Positions 16,562 through 25,457 of a DNA stretch of 51,574 bases are shown one piece after another. The notes below the pieces were generated by a model. The model searched no databases. It saw only the letters and a program-made list of their open reading frames with translations, and was not told the DNA's origin. The translations under genes were made by a program, and so were the position numbers. Each line of letters starts with the position of its first letter. The stretch's first letter is position 1. This stretch comes from DASYPQ01 sp041488095 (lineage in GTDB: Bacteria > Planctomycetota > UBA1135 > GCA-002686595), in assembly GCA_041488095.1 (NCBI GenBank), contig JBGPOP010000031.1, forward strand, positions 1 to 51,574. The letters run 5' to 3'.

Positions 16562-18964
16562 TCACGGGCAGAACGTGACCGCCAGCCCGTCCGTGAGGTT
16601 CGTCCTCGCGCCGCCGGCCGCAGGGTCGCGGTACCAGAGCTGGAACCTCTTCGTCGAGCCGGTCGTGATCGCTCCCGACCCGGAACGCATCGGCGGCAGC
16701 GTGAAATCGAGCTGCCGGAACGCGTCGCCGAAGGCATCGGTCGTGATCGCCCCCAGCCGGTGGATCGGCGAGGCCACGCATCGGAATCCGTTCCCGAGCG
16801 GGATCTGCGCCGCGTCGTTGCCGTAGAAGAAGATCCCGGTCTTGTTCGGCGGGCAGCCGTACGCGAACAGCTGGAAATCGTTCGCGCCGAGGCTCGCCTC
16901 GCCGCTCCAATCCATGACCGCGCCCGCTCCGACCGAATTCGGGGATGTCACGCAGTAGTTCGCAGGCGGCGGGCACGAGAGCGGCGCGTCGTAGACGATC
17001 GTCACCGTCGCGACGTTCGACGTCCCCGATGGCGTCGTCACCTGGAACGTCACCGCGTCGCTGCCCGACGCGCCCGCGTTGGGCCTCACGATCCGGTACG
17101 GGCCGCTTCCTCCTCCGATCACGGCAGCCTGCGCCGGATTCGACAGCAGCGAGAAACTGGCGGTCGGCAGGTCGTCGTCGAAGCTCGCCGGCAGCTCGAC
17201 CACCGCCGCCTGGGTCGCGAGCACCCGCTTCGTGTACCCGTGGGCGACCGGCGCCGTCCCGCTCAGCGCGCCGCTCGAGTACGCGATCGTCACGTCGGCC
17301 GGAGCGCTGCGCGCCCGTGCGCCGTCGGAGAACTGCGCCTCGAGCTCCAGCCTCACCGTCCCCGCGCCCAGATTCCGCCCGTACACCGAGAGCGTCGCCG
17401 GCGACACCGCGCTCGCTGCGACCACGCGGCTGCCCTGCAGGAGCCGCAGCTCTTGCACGGTCCCGCCGCCCGCGGACACCGTGAAGTCGAAGCGCGTCGT
17501 CAGATCGCCGCTCGCGGCGAGGGGCGAGAGCAGCGCGCTTCGCCCGCGATTCGAGACCCAGATCGCGCCGCTCCGGCGTCCCACCGATCGGACGAGCGTG
17601 TCGTCGTACGCGAGCACCCGCCACTCGTGGTACCCGTCCGCCAGCGCGGTCGTGTCGAGCGCGAAGTGCCCGCCCGGGAGGCAGGTCGACCGCCAGATGC
17701 CGTCGACGAGCAGGTCGAAGCTCGCGATGTGCGCGGTCGGATGGGTCGTCGTCGCGGTCGGCGTCAGCGCGACCGTGTCCGACATCGGCCCGGCCGCGAC
17801 GCCGGCCAGGTCGACCGTCGGCAGGTACGCGAAGGGTCGCGTCAGCGGGTCGCCCAGGAACAGCGACTGGAACGGCGCGAACCCCATGCTGCGGAACCAC
17901 GCTTCGCCGAGCGACAGGCCCTGGAAGTAGAAAACGTGCAGCCGCGCGTGCGCGAACTTTCCCGGATAGTTGCAGGGTTCCTCGACCGTGCCCGACGTCC
18001 CGCTGGCGCCCTTCGAGATCCAGCGCGACATCTTGGTCTGCGACGAGCTGTCGAACGTCGCCGCGTAGCTCGTCAGGTGGTCGCAGAACGCGCCCGCCAG
18101 GACCCCCAGGTTCGCGTTGTCGATGTCCGGGTCAGCCAGCCCGGTCATGATGCCCATGCAATCGAAGTTCCCGAGCGGAAAGTCGGCGAACAGGTGCTGC
18201 GCATTGCCCCCGAAGGCGATGATCGCGGCGACTGCCGCCGGGAAGGCGCCTTGCCGCGGACCCGAGCGCGCCGGATCGCTGGTCTGCATGAAATAGAACG
18301 TGCCCGCCGGCCGAGTGGCGTCGACCGCCAGGCTGCGATCGATCATCGCCAGGACCTCGGGCAAGGTGTTCCCGAGCGGGCCCGTGTATCCGAGCATCGC
18401 GGCGATGAAGTAGCGTTGGCCTCCCACGGTCAGCGGCTCACCGCTGCCCCATTGGATCGAGCCGTCGAACGCGCGTGCCTCATCGCTCGGGCGGTAGTAG
18501 CCGTTCGGAAGGCTCGAGTCCGTGCCGGCCAGGATCTGCGCCCTTTGGTGCGCGAGCGCGTAGGGCGCGGTGGCCGAGAAACGGCTCACGGAGTAGCACC
18601 CGTCCGTGACGAGCCCGGGAGCGCTCGTGTAGAACGTTCCGCCCGAGGGCAGGATCACGTAGTCGACGTGGTCGCCGATCCCGAGGTTCTCGAGCGCCCC
18701 CAGGAACGCATCCAGCGTGGCTCCGGCGAACTGCGCGTAGGTCGCGGGCGTCGGGCTCATGTAGACGACGTTGACGTCGGGGAGGTCGCGCTTCTGGCGG
18801 TAGTAGTTGGCGACGTAGAGCGACTCGGGGTTCGTGGGATCGACGACGAGGATCGCGTTCTCGGGTGTTCCGCCGGCGAGACCCCGAGGGCAGGCGCAGA
18901 GCAGCGCCGTGAGCCAGAGCGCGGGCCGGAGACCGATCGCGAGGGGGGAGGGACGCACGGGCAT
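16562..18964 (-). CDS. Secreted TIGR03790-type protein with lineage-typical C-terminal domain
   Basis: An 800-residue protein with a signal peptide (about residues 1-30). Residues 35-420 match the TIGR03790 family of unknown function: an ILVVDPTNPESLYVANYY start, a strand ending VVYMSPT, and an FLGDPLTRPF end. A middle region of Ig-like or cadherin-like sandwich domains follows (about 425-675). The final 120 residues contain FFYGNDAAQIPLGNGFRCV and FQLWYRDPAAGG then NLTDGLAVTF, a module I associate with the C-termini of many secreted proteins in Saltatorellus-like planctomycetes (recall, not a search). It may be a surface-retention or sorting domain. Confidence 0.8.
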   Translation of the reverse strand: MPVRPSPLAIGLRPALWLTALLCACPRGLAGGTPENAILVVDPTNPESLYVANYYRQKRDLPDVNVVYMSPTPATYAQFAGATLDAFLGALENLGIGDHVDYVILPSGGTFYTSAPGLVTDGCYSVSRFSATAPYALAHQRAQILAGTDSSLPNGYYRPSDEARAFDGSIQWGSGEPLTVGGQRYFIAAMLGYTGPLGNTLPEVLAMIDRSLAVDATRPAGTFYFMQTSDPARSGPRQGAFPAAVAAIIAFGGNAQHLFADFPLGNFDCMGIMTGLADPDIDNANLGVLAGAFCDHLTSYAATFDSSSQTKMSRWISKGASGTSGTVEEPCNYPGKFAHARLHVFYFQGLSLGEAWFRSMGFAPFQSLFLGDPLTRPFAYLPTVDLAGVAAGPMSDTVALTPTATTTHPTAHIASFDLLVDGIWRSTCLPGGHFALDTTALADGYHEWRVLAYDDTLVRSVGRRSGAIWVSNRGRSALLSPLAASGDLTTRFDFTVSAGGGTVQELRLLQGSRVVAASAVSPATLSVYGRNLGAGTVRLELEAQFSDGARARSAPADVTIAYSSGALSGTAPVAHGYTKRVLATQAAVVELPASFDDDLPTASFSLLSNPAQAAVIGGGSGPYRIVRPNAGASGSDAVTFQVTTPSGTSNVATVTIVYDAPLSCPPPANYCVTSPNSVGAGAVMDWSGEASLGANDFQLFAYGCPPNKTGIFFYGNDAAQIPLGNGFRCVASPIHRLGAITTDAFGDAFRQLDFTLPPMRSGSGAITTGSTKRFQLWYRDPAAGGARTNLTDGLAVTFCP

Positions 18965-19044
18965 CGAGCCTACGCGGATCCTCCCGATCCGGCCAGGGAT
19001 CCTCGCTTCCTTGGCGAGGGAAGGTCGCGCGCTCGCCGGCGCGC

Positions 19045-20328
19045 TCACTTCTTCGTGTAGCTCCGCTGGACGAACTTCTTCCACTCCGCGTCCAGCTCCT
19101 CGAAGCCCTTGCCGAACGCCGCCTTGACGGCCACGGCCTGGTGCTCCTTCGAGACCTTGGCTCGATCGGTCTCCGCGACGTCCTGGAGCGTCTCGGTGAT
19201 ACCCATGAGGAAGGTCTTCATCTCCGCCGGCTTCCGCGAGAGGAGCCAGGAGACCCGCGACCAGGCGACCAGGTGTCCCTGGGTCTTGATGTCGTCCCAC
19301 TTCTCCCAGGCGATCATCCCCGTCCACGGCAGGGCCACGTTGTTCTGGATCAGCCCGCGCACGCGCGGCTCCCACTTCCACGAGTCCTCATCCGACGCGC
19401 TCGCCTTTCCGGCGGCGGGGGTGAAACGCTCGTCGACCCGGCGCGCGGCGACGTGCGCGAGGCCGTATCCGAACCAGAGCGGGCACGCGGACCACGACTT
19501 GCGGAAGCCGTCGAGGAGGTTGTGGGTCACCTCGGCGACGACGGCGCAGTGCAGACCGGCGTCGAGGTCGTAGCCGAGCGTGCGCACGCCCTCCGCGCTC
19601 ATCCCCAAGAACATCGTTCCCCCGGGGAGAGGAAACCGGTCCCACTCGTGTGGCTCGCGCTCGCCATAGCGCTTGACGAACCGCCCCAGGCTCGAGGTCT
19701 TCTCCGTGAGCAGCACGGTGAACTTCCGGTCCATCCCGAGGTAGGGCCCGTCGCCCAGGTAGGGTCCGGTGGCCGAGGGTGCCTTGCGGCCGTCGGGGAA
19801 CTCGGTCTCGGCCAGGCCGAAGCGCGCCACGAAGTCGGCGTAGACGTCCTCCAGCCGCTGCGCGAAGAGGTGCAGGCGCATCCACGGATCGATCTTGCTC
19901 TTGGGAGGCTTGAACCTCTCGAGCCTCGGCTTGAGGCGGGCGAATTCGAGGTCGAGCTTCTTGTCCTCGCGCGGATCGCCCGGCGGCTTGTAGGACTCGA
20001 GGGTCGAGCCGATCTTGAAGTGCGCCGTCTCGACCCACAGGACATCCAGGCCGCCGAGGGTCTCGCGGATGTCGTCGGTGCGGATCCCCTCGGCCCACTC
20101 GAACGGCCCGAGCGAGACGTAGCCCGCTCGCTCGAGGGCGTCGCGCTCGCCCCGCGTGTAGGGATCGACCTTCTCGAAGACCTCCGGCTTGGCATCCGGG
20201 CCTTGCGACGGGGCGACGAGGTTTCCGGGGAGCGCCGGCGCGGCGACGAAGGCTGCCAGCGACAGGGTGGCGCGCGAGAAAACGAGGAAGGCGGGCGACG
20301 GGCACCCGCCTTCACCTCTTCGCAGCAT
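19045..20328 (-). CDS. Exported protein of unknown function, weakly metalloprotease-like
   Basis: A 427-residue protein with a probable signal segment (about residues 15-40). The central segment VVAEVTHNLLDGF followed by PLWFGYGLAHVA is laid out like the helix and downstream Glu of DUF1570/gluzincin proteins, but the canonical HExxH is not intact, so activity is doubtful. It is rich in Trp and charged residues and ends with a Lys-rich tail. It starts 8 bases after the thioredoxin-fold gene stops, so the two are probably cotranscribed, with the TIGR03790-type gene 80 bp further on. Confidence 0.7.
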   Translation of the reverse strand: MLRRGEGGCPSPAFLVFSRATLSLAAFVAAPALPGNLVAPSQGPDAKPEVFEKVDPYTRGERDALERAGYVSLGPFEWAEGIRTDDIRETLGGLDVLWVETAHFKIGSTLESYKPPGDPREDKKLDLEFARLKPRLERFKPPKSKIDPWMRLHLFAQRLEDVYADFVARFGLAETEFPDGRKAPSATGPYLGDGPYLGMDRKFTVLLTEKTSSLGRFVKRYGEREPHEWDRFPLPGGTMFLGMSAEGVRTLGYDLDAGLHCAVVAEVTHNLLDGFRKSWSACPLWFGYGLAHVAARRVDERFTPAAGKASASDEDSWKWEPRVRGLIQNNVALPWTGMIAWEKWDDIKTQGHLVAWSRVSWLLSRKPAEMKTFLMGITETLQDVAETDRAKVSKEHQAVAVKAAFGKGFEELDAEWKKFVQRSYTKK

Positions 20329-20336
20329 GGCTGCCG

Positions 20337-21113
20337 TCAGGAACGCTCGGCCTTCTTGGCGGGCTTCAGATCGAGCTTGGCGAGGCGGTCGATCGACCTG
20401 AGGGAGGCGTCGATCTCCTTCTTCGCCGAATCGATCTCCTTCTCGAGCTTCTGCACCTTGTCCTTGTCGAGCTTTCCGGCAGTCTCCAGGAGCTGGTCCC
20501 GGCTGTTCTCGAGGTCGCGGACGTGACCGTCGAGGATGTCGAGCTTGTCGAACACGTGCACGATGTCCTTGGCCGCCGCGGACGGGTCCTTGGAGTATGC
20601 GGTCGAGAGGACCCGGCTCATCGCCGACCACAGTTCGACGCGCGAGGTCTGGGACTCGAGGGGGATCTTGCCCGAACCATCGGCTGAGCAGACGAACAGG
20701 TGCTCGGCATCGTTCGTCGGGAAGAGCGCGTTGAAGGGGTGGTCGGGCTGGATGACGTCGACGGGCAGCTTGACACAGTGGAACCAGCGCGACAGGAGGA
20801 GCGTGCGCTCGTTGTCCGCACCTGGTTTCAGCAAGGCCTTGTCCGTCTTGTTGCAGAACTGGCACTCGCGCAGCACGATCAGCGGCCGAGGGTCGGACCC
20901 CGCGATCGCGTGGAGGGCATCCTCTCGGGCCAGCGCCTGACGCTTGGCCTTGACGTCGGTCCCGTCGCTCTTCGAAGCATCGGACCGGTACACGGCGTAG
21001 TCCCAGGCGAGCTTCAGCCACTCCTTGGTGGATGGGCCCCGTGGGGCGTTGCCTGGGCCGGCGCCACCGGGTCCCATCGGGCCGGCTGCAGCGGGCGCTG
21101 AGGGTGAACTCAC
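20337..21113 (-). CDS. Thioredoxin-fold protein with CxxC and C-terminal coiled coil
   Basis: A 258-codon frame from a GTG at 21113. A Pro/Gly/Ala-rich N-terminal stretch leads to a thioredoxin-like domain: RPLIVLRECQFCNKTDKAL with the CQFC redox pair at the usual place after the first strand, then a strand with RWFHCVKLPVDV and a LFVCSADGSG segment. The last 70 residues form a charged coiled coil ending in a Lys-rich tail. The frame stays open leftward of the GTG until a TGA at 21129-21131, beyond which, still in the same frame, a complete signal peptide is encoded. The true gene was therefore probably 20337-21218, interrupted by that one codon. Confidence 0.75.
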   Translation of the reverse strand: MSSPSAPAAAGPMGPGGAGPGNAPRGPSTKEWLKLAWDYAVYRSDASKSDGTDVKAKRQALAREDALHAIAGSDPRPLIVLRECQFCNKTDKALLKPGADNERTLLLSRWFHCVKLPVDVIQPDHPFNALFPTNDAEHLFVCSADGSGKIPLESQTSRVELWSAMSRVLSTAYSKDPSAAAKDIVHVFDKLDILDGHVRDLENSRDQLLETAGKLDKDKVQKLEKEIDSAKKEIDASLRSIDRLAKLDLKPAKKAERS

Positions 21114-21128
21114 CCCCCCGGCCGGGCC

Positions 21129-21218
21129 TCAGCAGCCTGGCAGGGCGTGGGCGGGGACAAAGCTCGAGATGGCGAAGGCAGCGAGAAGGCTCGCCGCCAG
21201 AAGACCGTTGTGCTTCAT
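21129..21218 (-). other. Signal-peptide ORF in frame with the downstream thioredoxin-fold gene, ended by TGA
   Basis: ATG at 21218, preceded by AGAGG at normal spacing, encodes 29 residues with a textbook Sec signal (basic start, ASLLAAFAISSF core, AHA cleavage site) and then TGA at 21129-21131. After that TGA the same frame continues through GPAGGV into the thioredoxin-fold protein. The most economical reading is one secreted protein gene carrying a nonsense codon (mutation or sequencing error). TGA is used as an ordinary stop elsewhere in the window, so genome-wide recoding is excluded. Confidence 0.7.
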
Positions 21219-21457
21219 GGGTGGCCTCTGCGAAGGGAGTGTGCGAAGCGGACGGGAAACCTGCGACCTCGGGCGGCTGCGCGAAAGCGGATCCGATCCG
21301 GGTGCAGGACTACCCCTTTCTCGGGCTCGATGTAACCACCCGCGGAGAGGGCTGTCCAGGGACTTCTGGGAGACCCCCGGGCCCCTGATCTGGGGCGAGG
21401 AATAGCATCCTGGCCCGAGAGCCCGAGGAGGGTCCGGCGGGCCCGACGGCCGTCCCG

Positions 21458-23158
21458 CTACGTCCCCTTCCGCAAGATCACGATCTTGACCGTGTTGAAC
21501 AGGATCGAGAGGTCGAAGAGCAGCGACTGGTTCTTGATGTAGAAGAGGTCGTACTGGAGCTTCTGCACCGCGTCCTCGAAGCTCGCGCCGTAGCGGTAGC
21601 TGATCTGCGCCCACCCCGTCAGCCCGGGCTTCACGATGTGGCGCTGGCGGAAGTAGGGGATGCGCTTGGCCAGCTCCTCGACGAACACCGCCCTCTCGGG
21701 CCGCGGGCCGACGAGCGACATCTGCCCCGCGAGCACGTTGAAGAGCTGCGGGAGCTCGTCGAGGCGCGCGCGACGGATGAACCGCCCCGAGCGCGTGATC
21801 CGGGGGTCGTCCTCGATCGCCCACACCGGCCCGGTCGCCTTCTCCGCGTCCGCGAGCATGCTGCGGAACTTGAGCAGGGTGAAGGGCAGGCCGTCGCGGC
21901 CTACGCGCTCCTGCCGGAACAGGATCGGGCCGCGGGAGTCCAGGCGCACCGCGAGCGCCGTCGCGAGCATCAGAGGCCAGGAGAGGAGGATCATCACCCC
22001 GGACAAGACCACGTCGACCGAACGCTTCAGGAGATCGCTCCACGGGTGCGCGGCGAAGCCCTCGTTGAAGATCAGGTAGGAGGGCCGCAAGGCCTGGACC
22101 GCGATCTTGCCCGTGATCTGCTCGTACAGCGCCTCCTGCTCGCGCACGGAGATCCCCGCCAGGCGGCACTGGAGCAGCTCCTCGACCGGCAGGCCCGCGC
22201 GGCGGTCCTCGAGGGCCACCGCGAGCACGTCGACCTCCAGCTCCTGGGCCAGCGCGAGCAGCGTCGCAGGCCGTCCGCGCGCGGGCGATCCGTTTCCCGC
22301 GTGTCCGGCGGGGCGGGGCTGCGGCACGTCCGCATCCGCGGCGAGGGGCAGCGGATCGAGCACGAGCGCGGCGGTGGCAGCCTCGAGCTTCGCGGCCGCG
22401 GCGTGCGCGGCCTTCTCCTCGGCCTCGCTCACGATCGCAGGACGGAACTCCGTGCTCCCCGCCACCAGCGCCAAGTTCTCCGTGCCCCGCCCACCGGCGG
22501 CCTTCCGCTCGCTGCTGAGCCGGCCGCGCTCCTTGGTTTGGGCCGGATCCTCCGGCACCAATCCCACGACCTGGTAGCCCGTGTCGGGCCGCTCCAGCAT
22601 CTCGCGCGCCAGCTGTCGCGCGGAATTCCCCGCCCCGAAGATGAGGACACGCTGGCCGAAGTTCGCGCGCCGCAGCATGTAGTGGAACAGCCCGCGCCAC
22701 CAGTACAGGAGCACGAACCCGGTCAACATCGCGAAGACGAGCGTCTGCACTCGCTGCGACGTCGTCAGCGGCGGCGTGTCGAGCACGTGCTTCAGCTCCC
22801 AGCGGTCGACGAGCACGACCGCGAAGAGTGTGAACGCCAGCGCGGAACCGGCCGACTCGACGAACCGCGAGGCGCGGTTGTAGCGCGAGCTGGAGATGCG
22901 CACGTCGTAGAGCTCGTTGAACGCGATCGCGAGCTGGGCGATCAGCGAGAGCAGGAAGGAGGTCGTGACGCAGCTCAGGAACGCGTCGTGCGTCGAGAAC
23001 GACGGGATCCCGCGCACGAGGAGCTTCTGCACGCCCTCGGTCGGGTTCCACAGGTGAGCCGAGAGCCACGTCGTCAGGCACGCGGTCAGGATGGCCGTCT
23101 CGCTCAGGATGAGCAGGGCCTTCCGGATGGGGAGGTAGTGGCGCAGGACGCTCAGCAT
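21458..23158 (-). CDS. Exopolysaccharide priming sugar transferase (polyprenyl-phosphate glycosylphosphotransferase, PEP-CTERM/EpsB type)
   Basis: A 566-residue integral membrane enzyme that moves a sugar phosphate onto undecaprenyl phosphate to begin exopolysaccharide assembly. Four or so membrane helices occupy residues 1-165, then a nucleotide-binding Rossmann-like segment (VLIFGAGNSARQLA). The C-terminal bacterial sugar transferase domain is unmistakable: KRSVDVVLSGVMILLSWPLM, LKFRSM, RARLDELPQLFNVL, MSLVGPRPER, PGLTGWAQ. The middle segment LPVEELLQCRLAGI plus ITGKIAVQALRPSYLIF is the pattern of the PEP-CTERM-associated subfamily. About 90 residues of Ala/Glu/Pro-rich insert (about residues 205-295) break the Rossmann part. 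No other polysaccharide gene is adjacent. Confidence 0.93.
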   Translation of the reverse strand: MLSVLRHYLPIRKALLILSETAILTACLTTWLSAHLWNPTEGVQKLLVRGIPSFSTHDAFLSCVTTSFLLSLIAQLAIAFNELYDVRISSSRYNRASRFVESAGSALAFTLFAVVLVDRWELKHVLDTPPLTTSQRVQTLVFAMLTGFVLLYWWRGLFHYMLRRANFGQRVLIFGAGNSARQLAREMLERPDTGYQVVGLVPEDPAQTKERGRLSSERKAAGGRGTENLALVAGSTEFRPAIVSEAEEKAAHAAAAKLEAATAALVLDPLPLAADADVPQPRPAGHAGNGSPARGRPATLLALAQELEVDVLAVALEDRRAGLPVEELLQCRLAGISVREQEALYEQITGKIAVQALRPSYLIFNEGFAAHPWSDLLKRSVDVVLSGVMILLSWPLMLATALAVRLDSRGPILFRQERVGRDGLPFTLLKFRSMLADAEKATGPVWAIEDDPRITRSGRFIRRARLDELPQLFNVLAGQMSLVGPRPERAVFVEELAKRIPYFRQRHIVKPGLTGWAQISYRYGASFEDAVQKLQYDLFYIKNQSLLFDLSILFNTVKIVILRKGT

Positions 23159-23271
23159 CGCGGGTCGGGCTCGTTCAGCCTCGGTCGCAGGGGAAGGCGG
23201 CGTCCAGGCGTGTAGGGGGAGCTCGAGATTACCATGATCGGAACGACGGCGTCGCCGTCTCAAGCGAGCCC

Positions 23272-23781
23272 TCAAACAAGAGGAGTCCGGAGGTCTTCGT
23301 GGTGGAGAACCCGGAAGCGACGGCGAGGTTCCTCGAGCAGGACCTCGATCAGGTCGACCCGCGCCCTCACGCGCCCGCCGCGGGCGAACGCGCTGAACGT
23401 CGGATCGGCCCCGATCTCGCGGCCTACGGCGGAAAGGCGTGCGAGACGGCGCGCGTCGCAGCGCAGGCCGGGCCGCCAGCGCAGGGCCACCTTTTCCGGG
23501 AGGTGCGCGCCCCGGGGACGGGGGATCGGCGCGGTCCGGCCGGTCTTCACCTCGACCACGGCCAGGACCTCGTCCGAGCGCGCGACGAGGTCGGCCTCGC
23601 CCGAGGGCGTGCGCAGGCGCCGCCCGAGGATCCTCCATCCGCGCGCCGCGAGATGATGCGCGGCGACCTCCTCGCCGAGCTCCCCGAGCTCGCGGTCGTC
23701 GGGCGCCCACAAGGCGACGAAGAGTCGCGGGGTGCGCAGGAGGAGGCGGCGCAGACAGCGCGCGGGGGAGAAGCGGCTCAT
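23272..23781 (-). CDS. YraN family (UPF0102) endonuclease-fold protein
   Basis: A 169-residue protein of the YraN/UPF0102 family, which has a restriction-endonuclease-like fold. GELGEEVAAHHLAARGW, then SGEADLVA and VVEVKTG carry the conserved Glu, Asp and Glu-x-Lys core. The cellular role of the family is not established. It lies 31 bp downstream of yajC on the same strand. Confidence 0.85.
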   Translation of the reverse strand: MSRFSPARCLRRLLLRTPRLFVALWAPDDRELGELGEEVAAHHLAARGWRILGRRLRTPSGEADLVARSDEVLAVVEVKTGRTAPIPRPRGAHLPEKVALRWRPGLRCDARRLARLSAVGREIGADPTFSAFARGGRVRARVDLIEVLLEEPRRRFRVLHHEDLRTPLV

Positions 23782-23812
23782 GCCGGGTCTCCCCTCGACG
23801 CGCGCCTTCGAC

Positions 23813-24232
23813 CTACTTCTTCTCGCCGGCCTTCTCGAGGACCCTCTCGCCCGCCTTGTCCGTCGCGCTGGCTTCGTCCGAGACGATGCTCTGCACCGCC
23901 GAGCGCGAGAAGCGCGCGCGCACTCCGTCGGCGATCTGCAGCGTGATGACGTCTTCCTGCACCTGCGCGACCGTTGCATAGAGACCGCCGCTGGTCATCA
24001 CCTTGTCGCCCTTGGAGATGTTCTTGAGCATCTCCTCGCGCTTCTTGCGCTGCTTGCGCTCGGGCCCCAGCACGAGGAGGTAGAACACCCCGGCGCAGAG
24101 GATCAACGGCACGAGCATGCCCGTGAACGGGCTGGCGGGGGCGGCAGCGGGTGCGCCGGGGGCGGGTCCGGCCGGGGCGGTCGTCTGCCCGGCTGCGTCC
24201 TGGACGAGGGCGGTTCGAGCGGTGGGGAGCAT
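23813..24232 (-). CDS. yajC: Preprotein translocase subunit YajC
   Basis: A 139-residue YajC: an Ala/Pro-rich N-terminus, one membrane helix (about residues 39-56, LVPLILCAGVFYLLVLGP), then the signature cytoplasmic part RKKREEMLKNISKGDKVMTSGGLYATV. YajC associates with SecDF at the inner membrane; secD and secF are not adjacent here. The ATG at 24232 is chosen over a TTG at 24268. The longer than usual N-terminus is low complexity. It diverges from mnmA across 100 bp. Confidence 0.92.
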   Translation of the reverse strand: MLPTARTALVQDAAGQTTAPAGPAPGAPAAAPASPFTGMLVPLILCAGVFYLLVLGPERKQRKKREEMLKNISKGDKVMTSGGLYATVAQVQEDVITLQIADGVRARFSRSAVQSIVSDEASATDKAGERVLEKAGEKK

Positions 24233-24332
24233 GGGATGAGAGAGGTTCCTCGACCGGTGGGGATTCAACCCGGGGCGCAGAAGCTACTAGAATCCCGCCC
24301 ACCGCGAAAGCGTGGGTCTCCTCCTCCCGGCC

Positions 24333-25457
24333 ATGACCAGCACCGAGAAGCGTTTCGTCGTCGCCATGAGCGGCGGAGTCGACAGCTCCGTCGCCGCCTG
24401 GATGCTCCGTGAGCAAGGGCTGTCGGTGATCGGCCTGTTCATGCGGAATGGTGTGCATGTCGAAGCGCACGAGTCCTCCAAGAAGTCCTGCTGCTCCGCG
24501 AGCGACGCGCGGGACGCCCGGATGGTTGCGGCCCATCTCGGAATTCCCTTCCAGGCGGTCGACCTGAAGGACGAGTTCGGGGAGATCATCCGCTACTTCC
24601 TGCGGGAGTACTCGCGGGGGAGGACGCCGAACCCCTGCGCGGTGTGCAACCGCGACCTCAAGTTCAATCGGCTCCTGCGCTTCGCCCGCGACCTGGGGGC
24701 GGAGGGGGTCGCGACCGGGCACTACGCGCGCCTCTCGGTCGAGCGCGGACGCGTGAGGCTCCTGCGTGGCGCGGATCCGGGGAAGGACCAGTCCTACCAG
24801 CTCTTCGGTGTCGCCGAGGAGAACCTGGCGCGAACCCGCTTGCCGATCGGCGAGATGAAGAAGAGCGAGGTGCGGGAGCTGGCTCGCCAGGCCGGCCTGA
24901 AGACGGCGGCGAAGAAGGACAGTCAGGAGATCTGCTTCGTGCCGGGGAACGACTACCGGAGGCTGCTGGCGGAAAAGGGGATCCAGCTGCACCCCGGCGA
25001 GCTCGTCGACACGGCGGGGCGGAAGGTCGGCGAGCACGAAGGCACGGAGCACTTCACGATCGGCCAGCGGCGCGGACACGGGATCGGCGGGGGAGAGCCG
25101 CTCTACGTGGTGGCGCTCGAAACCGGCTCGGGCCGCGTCGTGCTGGGCTCCCGCGAAGAGTGCACGGTGCGCTCGATGCGCGTGTCGGACCTGAACTGGA
25201 TCGGCTACGACGTGCCGGCGGGCGGCGAGCTGCGCTGCGCGGTGCAGCACCGCTACCACTGCGTGCCGGCGAGCTCGACCGTCTTCGTGGAGGGACGCGA
25301 GGCGGACGTCGTCTTCGACGAGCCTCAGATGGCGGTGGCGCCCGGGCAGGGCGCGGCCTTCTACCACGGCGACCTCCTGCTGGGCGGCGGCTGGATCGAC
25401 TCGACCCCGCGAGCGAGATCGAGGGTGGAACAGACGTGTGAGCAACGCGCACCCTGA
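24333..25457 (+). CDS. mnmA: tRNA-specific 2-thiouridylase MnmA
   Basis: A 374-residue ATP-dependent enzyme that makes s2U34 in tRNA. The PP-loop SGGVDSSVA is at about residues 14-22. The two catalytic cysteines are visible in NPCAVCN and SQEICFV, and GQRRGHGIG marks the central domain. Length and order match the family throughout. The start chosen is the ATG at 24333, which gives the usual short N-terminus. Its end overlaps the start of the next gene by 20 bp, suggesting coupling. Confidence 0.97.
   Translation: MTSTEKRFVVAMSGGVDSSVAAWMLREQGLSVIGLFMRNGVHVEAHESSKKSCCSASDARDARMVAAHLGIPFQAVDLKDEFGEIIRYFLREYSRGRTPNPCAVCNRDLKFNRLLRFARDLGAEGVATGHYARLSVERGRVRLLRGADPGKDQSYQLFGVAEENLARTRLPIGEMKKSEVRELARQAGLKTAAKKDSQEICFVPGNDYRRLLAEKGIQLHPGELVDTAGRKVGEHEGTEHFTIGQRRGHGIGGGEPLYVVALETGSGRVVLGSREECTVRSMRVSDLNWIGYDVPAGGELRCAVQHRYHCVPASSTVFVEGREADVVFDEPQMAVAPGQGAAFYHGDLLLGGGWIDSTPRARSRVEQTCEQRAP

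Noticed and set aside
21129..21131. Selenocysteine at the TGA
   Set aside because: The codon is in a low-complexity linker right after a signal peptide, not at a redox site; the nearby stem overlaps the TGA itself rather than starting after it; no selenoprotein family fits. Kept only as a remote option.
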